A stretch of 27,097 nucleotides of DNA from Patescibacteria group bacterium (GCA_018825335.1 JAHJEW010000012.1:1-27097); one strand, 5' to 3'; positions 17,088-24,893 are shown, counted from the first letter of the stretch. The notes: generated from the sequence alone by a model not told the origin. Made by a program: numbers and translations.

Positions 17088-17500
17088 GGGGATGTAAGGC
17101 TTTCGACAGAAATTGATCTTTCACAAACAGCCATCCGGGGATTGCGCTGTCTCCCCGTAGATCCGTCCAGCGCAAACATAAGTGCAAATGCACGACTTCT
17201 CGCGGCTCAACTCCGCGAAGCGCTTTCTGTAAGAGCTCTGGCTTTTGCAGTTGCGTAATCTTTTCTCCTTTGTGAGGAAAGTCGTCTCTTTCTTTGACAT
17301 CCGATGGACTTAAGAGGCGTCACATTATCGGGTTAAGCTCCGTCGAAGCCTGCCGGCGGGGATTAAAATTTAAGGCTAAGTGGTAAGAGCTTTGTGTCCG
17401 ATTTTTATTCTTACCGCCGAAAATTAAAAGCCGGACTATGATGGTAGAAGTTTTTGAGAGAGGTTTTTGGACCCGGGTTCGATTCCCGGCATCTCCACCA
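17088..17500 (+). ncRNA. ssrA: tmRNA (transfer-messenger RNA)
   Basis: The 413-base RNA has a tRNA-like domain: 5' GGGGATG pairs with 3' CATCTCC, giving seven pairs with a G-U at the third, the alanine identity element, and the encoded ACCA end. The T arm is CCGGG-TTCGATT-CCCGG. The 5' segment GGCTTTCGACAG matches the conserved tmRNA start. Pseudoknot PK1 is visible: stem CGGGG (17136-17140) with CCCCG (17153-17157), whose loop TTGCGCTG (17142-17149) pairs with CAGCGCAA (17168-17175). The tag reading frame follows from GCA 17184. With SmpB it rescues ribosomes stalled on broken mRNA. A 30-bp palindrome begins inside the last six bases. Confidence 0.95.
17184..17258 (+). other. tmRNA proteolysis-tag reading frame
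   Basis: A frame begins at GCA 17184, eight bases after PK1 and preceded by ATAAGT, similar to the usual context of the resume codon. It encodes 24 residues, starting ANARLLAAQL and ending RALAFAVA, then TAA at 17256-17258. The hydrophobic Ala-rich end fits a ClpXP-type degron. GCA at 17172 is in the same frame but lies inside the PK1 strand, so it is a less likely start. Confidence 0.75.
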
Positions 17501-17624
17501 AAAAGTATTTATTTGAATTCTGGCGTTGTTAGCTGCGAAATTTCCTTCCTCACCCCGCCAGGGCGGGGTTCGGGCGGAAATTTCTTGCTGCCTAGCCAGA
17601 ATTCAAATAAATACTTTTTGGTGG
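17495..17624. repeat. 30-bp perfect palindrome at the tmRNA 3' end
   Basis: The left arm 17495-17524 begins with CCACCA, the last six bases of tmRNA, and continues AAAAGTATTTATTTGAATTC then TGGC. Its exact reverse complement is 17595-17624. The 70-base interior is also structured: GAAATTTCC pairs with GGAAATTTC, and inside that ACCCCGC pairs with GCGGGGT. It could be an elaborate 3'-end hairpin, or a palindromic repeat placed at the tmRNA end, a well-known integration site. Confidence 0.9.
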
Positions 17625-17694
17625 GATTAATGTTGTTTGTTGCAGGAAATTTTTTCTTGCCGCCTTGTAAAATCGAAAGTATTCACTTTTTGGT
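17576..17694 (+). repeat. Imperfect tandem repeat, copies at 17576-17622 and 17645-17694
   Basis: Both copies share GGAAATTT, then CTTGC(T/C)GCCT, then a variable stretch, then a word like ATACTTTTTGGT. The first copy includes the right arm of the tmRNA palindrome; the second is a diverged copy, which suggests that the palindromic unit was duplicated and decayed. Confidence 0.6.
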
Positions 17695-17713
17695 AAACGT
17701 AGATGTTATGCAT

Positions 17714-17742
17714 TTGACCTAACTCCCGCTTTCGTGTTTAGT
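17714..17742 (+). promoter_or_regulatory. Possible promoter for the CoaD-like gene
   Basis: TTGACC (17714-17719, 5 of 6) is followed by 17 bases and TTTAGT (17737-17742, 4 of 6), 25 bases before the ATG at 17768. Confidence 0.4.
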
Positions 17743-17767
17743 ATCCCTGCTTTTTTGTAAACTTTGT

Positions 17768-18274
17768 ATGGAACACCCTGTCTTTTCAGATTTAAACATT
17801 ATGCCCGCGAGCGCGGATCCCATGCACTACGGGCACAAGGCTGTTATGGATGAGGGGGAGCGGATTTTGGGTGAGCCGGTTACTCTTGTTGTCGTCAGGA
17901 ATCCTTTTAAACCGGCGGGGCTTTTTAGCCACGAGGAGAGGATTCAAATTGCGCGGTTGTACCTGCCGGAGCCGCGCGTGATTCTTAGTGCCACGGATGA
18001 TGACACAATTAGGAGGGCGTTGCATGAATCCAAACGTATTGTGCGGGGATGGAGGTCAGAGGAAACGGAGGTGGAGGATGAGGCGATTATGCTGCGGTAC
18101 GGGCTGACGGATTGGAGGTCTAAAGTGGTTTATATTCATAAAGGGGATCCTTCGTCGGCGTCTTTGAAGGAGCTTGTGGCGGGGGGGAAATTTGAGGAGG
18201 CTTGTTTAATTAGTCTGCCGGAGGTTGTTGAAATGGTTAGGCGAAAACTGGCAGAGGCGGTAGTTATTGGGTAA
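17768..18274 (+). CDS. CoaD-like nucleotidyltransferase (cytidylyltransferase family)
   Basis: The 168-residue protein follows phosphopantetheine adenylyltransferase (CoaD) from end to end: SADPMHYGH (residues 15-23) for the SFDPxTxGH nucleotide-binding motif, NPFKPAGLFSHEERIQI (45-61) for NPxKxxxFSxEER, IVRGWRSEETEVEDE (91-105) for IVRGLRxxxDxEYE, and SSASLKELVAGG (129-140) for SSTxVKEVAxxGG. CoaD converts 4'-phosphopantetheine and ATP to dephospho-CoA. The first motif lacks the usual Phe, and the region around DWRSKVVYIHKGDPSS differs from CoaD, so another substrate is possible. It has a possible promoter upstream and the dNTPase gene follows after 85 bp. Confidence 0.7.
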   Translation: MEHPVFSDLNIMPASADPMHYGHKAVMDEGERILGEPVTLVVVRNPFKPAGLFSHEERIQIARLYLPEPRVILSATDDDTIRRALHESKRIVRGWRSEETEVEDEAIMLRYGLTDWRSKVVYIHKGDPSSASLKELVAGGKFEEACLISLPEVVEMVRRKLAEAVVIG

Positions 18275-18289
18275 ATGCATTGTTTAATT

Positions 18290-18318
18290 TTGACTTTTAT
18301 TTTGGAGGTAATTAGTAT
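18290..18318 (+). promoter_or_regulatory. Possible promoter for the dNTPase gene
   Basis: TTGACT (18290-18295) is followed by 17 bases and TAGTAT (18313-18318, 4 of 6), 41 bases before the ATG at 18360. A GGAGGT word lies in the spacer, too far from the ATG to act as Shine-Dalgarno. Confidence 0.4.
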
Positions 18319-18359
18319 TAGGTCTTTTTAAGATTCTTTTTATTTCTTAAGAATTACTT

Positions 18360-19736
18360 ATGAAGCCTGATTTTTCATCTTTGTCCAGCGACTTGCTGGA
18401 ATCGGAAGTGAAGGATATTTGCAAAGAAGTAACTGCGCGGAATACCGGGAAAAAGACAGATTTGTCTGAATTTGCAACGAAAAATGAAGATGCGGTGCGT
18501 CAGGAGGAGGATGTAAGGAGAGATTTATCCGGTGCTTATGAATATGCTCCGTTTCAGGTGGATAACAGGCGTATAGCTTTTAGTAATGAATACCAAAGGT
18601 TGAGTAAGAAAACCCAGGTATGTACAAGACCACAAAATGATCATGTTGCCTCAAGATTAATTCATACCGACAGAGTGATTTTGGGGGCAAAAGCGGTTGC
18701 AAAAGCTATTGGTGCAAATGAAGATCTTACGGAAGCAATAGCAAGGGGGCATGACATCGGACATTCTCCGCTAGGTCATCTGGGTGAGGCTTTTATTACA
18801 AGGGCGATATATGATTTTAATGACAAATTAATGAATGTACTTGGAGTATTTAAACATAATATTCAGGGACTTCATGTTGTTGATAGAGTGGCAAGCAGAA
18901 AGGGTGTTGGCGGGGCGGGATTAAATTTAACCCATCAGGTCAGGCACGGAATAATTTCTCATGATGGAGAGTCGGGAAAATACTCTGTTGAGCCAAATAA
19001 AATAATTGTCGCGGATTATGATAAAGATATTAAAAGATATTTGGAAAAAGTAATTGAGAAATCGGGGGAAATACCTTTTGTCCCCTCTGATGAAATAAAA
19101 AATGAAAGCGACGTTGTAAATGAATATCGTGGCAAGGTGCTTGGTGTATTAAAAGGAGCTTCCATCACACCTGTTACTCTGGAAGCCTGTATTGTTTTCA
19201 TAATGGACGTTTTAAGTTATCTTCCGCAAGACTTTGAAGATATGGTAAGAATGGGCGTTCTCCGACGGGACCAGATACCTTTGGGTATTGTCGCAAAACT
19301 GGGGGATAATATTGCGGATATGATTAATAATCTTATTACGGATGTAATAATCCACAGCTATGAAAAAAATAAAATCGGGTATAGTGAAGAAATGGCTGAA
19401 GCGGTGGACTGTTTCAAGAAATTTTTATATCCAAATTATTATAAAGTTAATTCATGGGCTTACGCACAAGGGCGTGATCCCAGATCGCAAGTTCCAAGCG
19501 GAGATATAAAAAGAAGGATGGATTTTCTTTTTAGAAGATACCATGAGGCCCTAAGGGATCCATTATCCCATCCGAATTCGTCTATTCTTGGTAAATTTTT
19601 TACGGAAAGAAAAATTAAGATGTATCTTGATTCTGTGCCGGAGGATAAATTCAGGAGTTCCCGAACGGTGGTTGATTATATTGCAGGATTTACCGATGAT
19701 TATTTTTTCGCAGAGTCGGAAGATGTTAACAAATAA
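18360..19736 (+). CDS. dgt: Deoxynucleoside triphosphate triphosphohydrolase (dGTPase family)
   Basis: The 458-residue protein has the dGTPase pattern: FQVDNRRIAFSNEYQRLSKK (65-84), TQV, RLIHTDRV with His102, then ARGHDIGHSPLGHLGE with the HD pair H131-D132 and H135, and the last metal ligand Asp in AKLGDNIADMIN (about residue 315). These enzymes cut dNTPs to deoxynucleosides and tripolyphosphate. Some members act in replication fidelity, others deplete dNTPs as anti-phage defence. The region 190-290 is longer and charged. It is followed after 32 bp by a uridine phosphorylase gene on the same strand, so the products could be further broken down. Confidence 0.88.
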   Translation: MKPDFSSLSSDLLESEVKDICKEVTARNTGKKTDLSEFATKNEDAVRQEEDVRRDLSGAYEYAPFQVDNRRIAFSNEYQRLSKKTQVCTRPQNDHVASRLIHTDRVILGAKAVAKAIGANEDLTEAIARGHDIGHSPLGHLGEAFITRAIYDFNDKLMNVLGVFKHNIQGLHVVDRVASRKGVGGAGLNLTHQVRHGIISHDGESGKYSVEPNKIIVADYDKDIKRYLEKVIEKSGEIPFVPSDEIKNESDVVNEYRGKVLGVLKGASITPVTLEACIVFIMDVLSYLPQDFEDMVRMGVLRRDQIPLGIVAKLGDNIADMINNLITDVIIHSYEKNKIGYSEEMAEAVDCFKKFLYPNYYKVNSWAYAQGRDPRSQVPSGDIKRRMDFLFRRYHEALRDPLSHPNSSILGKFFTERKIKMYLDSVPEDKFRSSRTVVDYIAGFTDDYFFAESEDVNK

Positions 19737-19768
19737 TTAAACATTAATAGTTTATTAACATTTTATTT

Positions 19769-20662
19769 ATGAATAATAAGTCTGATTCGTATGATGAACA
19801 GGAAATAACTCTGAAGAATCCCAATTTGGATAATTTGGAGGTTGATTATCTTTATCATCTGGGGCTTCATTCGGGGATGGATCTGGAGAAAATGTTTGGA
19901 GATACGAAATATGTTTGTATGGGAGGGAGCGCGGACAGAGCTCTTGTTTTTGCAAATAAGGCTGCGGAAATTTTGGGAATTGAAGTTCCGGAAGATGGAT
20001 TTCAGCCAATCGGAAAAACGGAGAGATTTTCAATGTATAAAGTTGGTCCCGTTGTTTCCGTGAATCATGGAATGGGGATTGGATCGATTGAAATATTGCT
20101 AAATGAAGTGGCTAAATTAATGGCCTATGCGAAGGCGAAAGGGGTGAAATTTTTTCGTCTGGGGACGTCAGGCGGAATTGGCGTTGAGCCGGGAACGGTT
20201 GTTATAACGGATAAAGCATATAATGACAGACTGGAGCCTTATCATGACAAGTCCGTGTGCGGTGAGGTTGAAAAAAGGAATACCGAACTTTCTCCGGAGT
20301 TGGCGCAGGCTATTTTTGATTGTCGGGAGGATATAAGTGCCGCGATAGGCAGTACGGTCTCTGCCACGGGTTTTTACGAGCCGCAAGGGAGACTGGATGG
20401 TGCTATTGCATATCATACGGAAGAGCAGAAACTGGCATGGCTGCGGAAGGCTTCAGGGATGGGAGTTAAAAATATGGAAATGGAAGCAACGGAATTTGCC
20501 GCTTTTTGTAATGAGCTTGGAATTAGAAGTTCAATAATCTGTGCGGCGTTGTTGAATCGGCTGGATGGGGATCAAGTGACTTCAACGCCTGAAGAATTGG
20601 CTCAATTCGCGGATAATTCGCAACAGGTGGTTTTGAATTATATTAAAAAGGATTTGGGGTGA
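19769..20662 (+). CDS. udp: Uridine phosphorylase (animal UPP-like subgroup)
   Basis: The 297-residue enzyme belongs to nucleoside phosphorylase family I. Visible blocks are KNPNLDNLEVDYLYHLGL, FGDTKYVCMGGSADR, MYKVGPVVSVNHGMGIGS, RLGTSGGIGVEPGTVVITD (phosphate and ribose binding), GFYEPQGRLDGAIAYHTEEQ, and NMEMEATEFAAFCNELG (substrate specificity). Several are recalled to match human UPP1 more closely than E. coli Udp, in particular the NPN..., FGD..., and FYE.QGRLDGA segments. The reaction is uridine + phosphate to uracil + ribose-1-phosphate. It is probably co-transcribed with the dNTPase gene upstream. xylB is convergent, 22 bp away. Confidence 0.9.
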   Translation: MNNKSDSYDEQEITLKNPNLDNLEVDYLYHLGLHSGMDLEKMFGDTKYVCMGGSADRALVFANKAAEILGIEVPEDGFQPIGKTERFSMYKVGPVVSVNHGMGIGSIEILLNEVAKLMAYAKAKGVKFFRLGTSGGIGVEPGTVVITDKAYNDRLEPYHDKSVCGEVEKRNTELSPELAQAIFDCREDISAAIGSTVSATGFYEPQGRLDGAIAYHTEEQKLAWLRKASGMGVKNMEMEATEFAAFCNELGIRSSIICAALLNRLDGDQVTSTPEELAQFADNSQQVVLNYIKKDLG

Positions 20663-20684
20663 TATAGTTTGAAATTTTTCGGAT

Positions 20685-22160
20685 CTATTTAAATGTGTTG
20701 TTTAAATACTCCGCGTGTTTTTTGTACTGTTTGTAGATTTTGGCGTAGGCGGCGACGTTTTTGGGGATGGGGCGGAGTTTGTGGCCGGGGATGATGTTTT
20801 TTTTATAGAAGGCGGGGAGTCCGCGGAAGCCTTCGACGGCGAATTTGGCGTAGGCGGCGGCGCCAAAAGGCGAGTGGTCGTTTATGTTTATCATCTGCGT
20901 CGGGATGTTTAGGACGTCGGTTATTATGCGGCGCCAGGTGGCGTTTTTGGTGCCGCCGCCGCTTAAAGTGATATTCTTGATTTCAATGCCGCTGTCTTTC
21001 AGCGTGTCCAGTCCATCCCTGAAAGAAAAGGCTACTCCTTCCATAATCGCGCGGATGAAATGTAAACGGTTTTGATTCAGCGACTGTCCGATAAATGCAC
21101 CTTTAAGGTGGCTGTTAAAGTAAGGAGTCCGTTCGCCGGCTAAAAATGGCAGGTAGATCAGTCCATCGCTTCCAATGGGGATTCCATCTATGCCATCAAT
21201 AAATGTGTCGTAAGCGGAGTCGAGTTGCTGCATGATGCTGGTTTTGAACCATTTTAGCGAAAGTCCGGCGGCCAGAGTCGCGGCCATGTAAATGTTCAGT
21301 CCGTCTATTGCGTGTTTCAGCGTGTGGAGCCTTCCTTTTGGGTCGATGATGGTTTTTTTGGTTACCGCCAGAAATTGTCCGCCGGTTGAAATGGCCAGCA
21401 GGCTGCTGCCTTCGCTTATTAGTCCGCTGCCCATGGCGGCCATGCTTTGGTCGCTGCCGCCGAATACGGGGATTCCCGCCGGAAGGCCGGTTGATTTTGA
21501 GGTTGCGGCGGTGATGGTTCCGTAGGGTTTTGAGGTGGGTATTATTTTCGGGAAAAGATCTTTATTTAACCCCATTGATTTTATTATTTTGTCCGACCAG
21601 GTGTTTTTAATGTAGTTGAAGCAGCCGGTTGCCAGCGCGTCGCTTGGTTCGCAGGACAGGTTGTCGGTTAGTTTTAGAGCGATGAAATCTTTTGGGGATG
21701 AAACGCGCTCAAGACTTTTATATAATTTGTTTTCGTTTTCTTTGAGCCATAAAAGGGATGGCAGCATGAATCCTGTGAAGATGGGATTGCCGGTTATCGC
21801 GTATATTTTTGACGACGGAAGTTTTTTCAGGATTTTTTCCACCTGCGTGGTGCTGCGCTTATCGGGCCAGATAATTGCGGGGCGCATGGGTTTCAGGTTT
21901 TTATCGTAACAAACAATGCCGTGCATCTGCCCGGAAAGTCCCACGGCTTTTATTTGTTTTAACGGGGCTGCATTTTTGAGTCCCCGTATGAGATCTTGAA
22001 ATGTTTCCCACCACGCGGCGGGCGATTCTTCGGCCCAGCCGGATTTTGGTGAATGAATGTGGATTTCTTTGGCCGACGCGCCGATTATTTTTCCTTCTTC
22101 ATTGATGATTGTGGCTTTAAGCACAGATGTTCCAAGATCCAGGCCCAGATACAGCGCCAT
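20685..22160 (-). CDS. xylB: Xylulokinase (FGGY carbohydrate kinase)
   Basis: The 491-residue protein has the FGGY layout: N-terminal phosphate loop GLDLGTSVLKA (residues 6-16), SGQMHG (76-81) as in xylulokinases, FGGSDQSMAAMG carrying the likely catalytic Asp (about 236), AGERTPYFNSHLKGAFIGQS, and the C-terminal ATP site LSGGGTKNATWRRIITDVLN. Length matches XylB (about 480-500). It phosphorylates D-xylulose to feed the pentose phosphate pathway. No xylose isomerase or transporter is visible here. It is divergent from the HAD gene, with a hairpin in the 147-bp spacer. The XylB assignment against other FGGY kinases rests on the SGQMHG motif. Confidence 0.88.
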   Translation of the reverse strand: MALYLGLDLGTSVLKATIINEEGKIIGASAKEIHIHSPKSGWAEESPAAWWETFQDLIRGLKNAAPLKQIKAVGLSGQMHGIVCYDKNLKPMRPAIIWPDKRSTTQVEKILKKLPSSKIYAITGNPIFTGFMLPSLLWLKENENKLYKSLERVSSPKDFIALKLTDNLSCEPSDALATGCFNYIKNTWSDKIIKSMGLNKDLFPKIIPTSKPYGTITAATSKSTGLPAGIPVFGGSDQSMAAMGSGLISEGSSLLAISTGGQFLAVTKKTIIDPKGRLHTLKHAIDGLNIYMAATLAAGLSLKWFKTSIMQQLDSAYDTFIDGIDGIPIGSDGLIYLPFLAGERTPYFNSHLKGAFIGQSLNQNRLHFIRAIMEGVAFSFRDGLDTLKDSGIEIKNITLSGGGTKNATWRRIITDVLNIPTQMININDHSPFGAAAYAKFAVEGFRGLPAFYKKNIIPGHKLRPIPKNVAAYAKIYKQYKKHAEYLNNTFK

Positions 22161-22240
22161 GTTTTCTGATTTATTTTATTACGTGAACAGATAGTACCAT
22201 GTTCTTTGCTATACCGCAAAAATGTATTATTGCGTAATAC

Positions 22241-22263
22241 TTTTATCTTGAAAAAAGATAAAA
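22241..22263. other. Small perfect hairpin in the xylB/HAD divergent spacer
   Basis: TTTTATCTT (22241-22249) pairs with AAGATAAAA (22255-22263) across a 5-base loop. It lies between two divergent genes, so it could be a regulatory operator. A CGCAA/TTGCG pair lies just upstream. Confidence 0.4.
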
Positions 22264-22307
22264 ATTTGATAAGATTCTTGTTAAGCTTTTATGTGAATAT
22301 TTTTTAG

Positions 22308-24260
22308 ATGAATTCAGCCCCGGAAATTGCTCGGTATGAGGGATTGCCCGAAATGGGAGGGGAAATGACGACTTTGGCTCCGACTCTGGCTCCGACTCCG
22401 ATTTCGGAACCGGATATTGCCGATGGAGTGAAAAATAAAGCTTTGGGCGTTCTTGAATGGCGACGGAGGGTGGAAACCGCGCAGGATGTTATATCCGGAA
22501 TATCCAGCCGTTTCGGCCGGTTTTTTAATGACAATTTAAAAATTCTGATGGAAGACGAAGGTGAGCCAAAGGATGGTTCACCCGAGGCATTGTCCAATGT
22601 GAATTTTACGGGGGCCAAGGCGATCTATGAGAATATTTGTCGTATTCCCGATAAAGGTGAAGGTATGGGGGCATCTCATTCATTGTTTATGGAAAGTGTT
22701 TATCCAAAGCGGTATTTGGATTTCATGCAGTCCGCTTTCGACAGAAAGGAAGATGGGTATCACATGGGGAAAGTTATTCTGGATGAGGCTGCGGCCCTTT
22801 TTAAAAAGGCCATGGATATGGTGGCCGGTTATGCGGAAAACAACGGCGTTTCTTTGTATGAAGCTTTTATGGAACTTTACGATGAAGCCATAGGCGGCAG
22901 CAATGATTTTCTTGTTTTAATGAGAAATGCCCGCGAGAAAGCGTTTTGGTGCGCGCGGTTCGAAAAAAATAACGGGCACGATCAGGCGGAAAAGGAAAAA
23001 CTGGGTTTATTGCTGGCCGAACATGATGAGACGGAGTACGGGCTGGAATTCCCGGCTGAATTTACGGAGAGGTTGAATGATCCGGAGACCCGGGCGTTTG
23101 TTTTATCTCTGGATTTTAATTCGACTTTTAATATCGGGGAGTCTTATCCCAGTGTTGATCTTGTGGCGGGGGCGCAGCGCAGGCTTCAGTCACTTGCACG
23201 TTCTTTTAGCCGGGCTTATCCGGAAAAAGAGATTGTTATGGCTATAAATACCGGCAGGCCCGGTATGTACGCGTGGGGAGTTGCGGAAGCGGCTTTTGCT
23301 CCCATGCCGGAGCTAAGGAAAGTGGCGATTGCCGAATCCGGAGGGGTGATTCTGGAGGAAGGGCTGAGCAACGGAGCTATGCGGGTTGCGGTGGAACATC
23401 CTTACGAGTGGAAGCGGGAGCTTAAAAGTATCAAAAGATATCTTCTTGGAATGATTCAAAATCCCAAAAGTGTAGTGGTGGAGCCGAAGCTTTCAATGCT
23501 TTCAATAAAAGTGGCGGAAGACGGGGAGTTCTGTCTTCAATCGGCCAATGGTGAAACTATCACACCGGAGTGGGTGGAAGATCACATTGATTTATATTTT
23601 CAATTGCTTGAAGAGTCGCTGCAAAAGGAGTTTACGGAGCTGATGGATGATATTGCGAAAGATCTTCCCCACATGAAAACTTATCTGGATAAAGCCGTTG
23701 AGGAGCTTGGGCCGGCAAGCGGCAACGGAAAGCGCATTAATGGCGGAAAGCGCAAGGCCATAGCTGAGCTTAAGAATGTCGTGGCATCAGTCACAAAAGA
23801 TCATGAGCGCAGAATTGCGGATATTAAAGCCCGTTTTGCGATTGTGGACATGATGTATGACAAGGGCCTTTTGCAGACAAAGTTTAATCCGACAGCGGGC
23901 TATGTGGATATAGGGCACGCGCATATAAACAAATTTAGTACGTTAATGCGGCATGTTTGCGCCAAAAACGGGCTCACGCCGGATCAGGTGCTTTTTGTCC
24001 AGATCGGGGACAGCACGACGGATATTATCCCCAATGTGCTTACAGATGTCGGGGAGCCGAACGAGGGGGCCGATAATGCGTATCTGGTGGCCGTGCAGAA
24101 CTGCAATGGAAAGCTGCGCGAAGCGGTTTTGCAAAGGGGGGAAAAGGGTTTAACAACTCTTCGCCCGTCCATTTTGGGAGCCTGCGCGGCGTTCAAGGGT
24201 CTTAAGACTGTTATTGATAAAAACCGGCTTTCATCTCCCGTTGAGCGCTATCGTGCTTAG
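22308..24260 (+). CDS. Large HAD-superfamily protein with altered motif I
   Basis: This 650-residue protein has an unrecognised helical N-terminal region (about 1-255). The HAD domain starts at FVLSLDFNSTF, with D269 as nucleophile and N271 in place of the usual second Asp. Motif II is INTGRP (about 314-319), a lysine is in HINKFSTL, and motif IV is GDSTTD (567-572), all as in Cof/sucrose-phosphatase-like (C2-cap) phosphatases. The block 365-530 probably holds the cap with a coiled insertion. A sugar-phosphate substrate is plausible, but the Asn substitution may weaken hydrolysis. Its stop codon overlaps that of the convergent gene at 24257. I could not name a closer family. Confidence 0.72.
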   Translation: MNSAPEIARYEGLPEMGGEMTTLAPTLAPTPISEPDIADGVKNKALGVLEWRRRVETAQDVISGISSRFGRFFNDNLKILMEDEGEPKDGSPEALSNVNFTGAKAIYENICRIPDKGEGMGASHSLFMESVYPKRYLDFMQSAFDRKEDGYHMGKVILDEAAALFKKAMDMVAGYAENNGVSLYEAFMELYDEAIGGSNDFLVLMRNAREKAFWCARFEKNNGHDQAEKEKLGLLLAEHDETEYGLEFPAEFTERLNDPETRAFVLSLDFNSTFNIGESYPSVDLVAGAQRRLQSLARSFSRAYPEKEIVMAINTGRPGMYAWGVAEAAFAPMPELRKVAIAESGGVILEEGLSNGAMRVAVEHPYEWKRELKSIKRYLLGMIQNPKSVVVEPKLSMLSIKVAEDGEFCLQSANGETITPEWVEDHIDLYFQLLEESLQKEFTELMDDIAKDLPHMKTYLDKAVEELGPASGNGKRINGGKRKAIAELKNVVASVTKDHERRIADIKARFAIVDMMYDKGLLQTKFNPTAGYVDIGHAHINKFSTLMRHVCAKNGLTPDQVLFVQIGDSTTDIIPNVLTDVGEPNEGADNAYLVAVQNCNGKLREAVLQRGEKGLTTLRPSILGACAAFKGLKTVIDKNRLSSPVERYRA

Positions 24261-24802
24261 ATATTAATGCCTTCCGCGCGCGCGATCATTTCCAGCGCCA
24301 GGAGGCTTTGGGGATCCAACATTTGTATGGCGACGGTTATTTCTTCAGAGTAGATCAACATGCGACGTTCCTGTTCGAGAGGGTCCAGTTCTTTCATGGC
24401 GCGAGACGCGGGGTGAAATTCAAGCGCCAGTTTTTCAATGAGATCAAAGCGAACATTTATTGCGTCTTCCGTGGCCGGTTTTCCCGCAAGTTTAAGGTAT
24501 GTGTCGTCCTGTTCGAAGGCGGCTTCCACCTGCGGGGCGAGATATTTTGGAGAGAATCCTATTTCCGTGTATTTCCTTATGTATGCGATCACTTTATTCA
24601 TGCCGTCTATTTCCGCCCCGCTCATTTCGTTTATATCGACAATGTGATCAATTATGTACTTGAGTGTTTGAAGCAAAGTCCCCGTGTCCGTGAATTCCGG
24701 ATTTTCGGACACTGTTTTTAAATGCCGGATGGCAAGGGCTGCGCCTTTTTTTACTCCTTCCCGTACGAGGTCCGCATTTTCGTATGAATTTTCCAGTGAC
24801 AT
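24257..24802 (-). CDS. Hypothetical helical protein
   Basis: I choose ATG 24802, giving 181 residues that begin MSLENSYENADLVREGVKKG; a TTG at 24859 would add 19 residues with no obvious function. The sequence is predicted to be mainly helical, with moderately conserved-looking segments LLQTLKYIIDHIVDINEMSG, MNKVIAYIRKYTEIGFSP and MKELDPLEQERRMLIYSEEI. It has no signal peptide or membrane span. Its stop codon overlaps the stop codon of the HAD gene in a tail-to-tail arrangement (24257-24260). I do not recognise a family. Confidence 0.65.
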   Translation of the reverse strand: MSLENSYENADLVREGVKKGAALAIRHLKTVSENPEFTDTGTLLQTLKYIIDHIVDINEMSGAEIDGMNKVIAYIRKYTEIGFSPKYLAPQVEAAFEQDDTYLKLAGKPATEDAINVRFDLIEKLALEFHPASRAMKELDPLEQERRMLIYSEEITVAIQMLDPQSLLALEMIARAEGINI

Positions 24803-24866
24803 GGTTTGTTGGTTGATGTGATTGGCCGGCACTCTAGGTATTTTTTGATTAGAAGTCAAGTAGATG

Positions 24867-24893
24867 TTGACAATTGCATTAAACGATTATACG
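24867..24893 (+). promoter_or_regulatory. Weak promoter candidate
   Basis: TTGACA (24867-24872) is exact, followed by 15 bases and TATACG (24888-24893, 4 of 6). The spacer is short, so strength is doubtful. It would drive the gene at 24933. Confidence 0.3.

Noticed and set aside
17438..17722. A 94-codon frame over the tmRNA 3' end and the palindrome
   Set aside because: It overlaps structured RNA and palindromic DNA and has no protein features.
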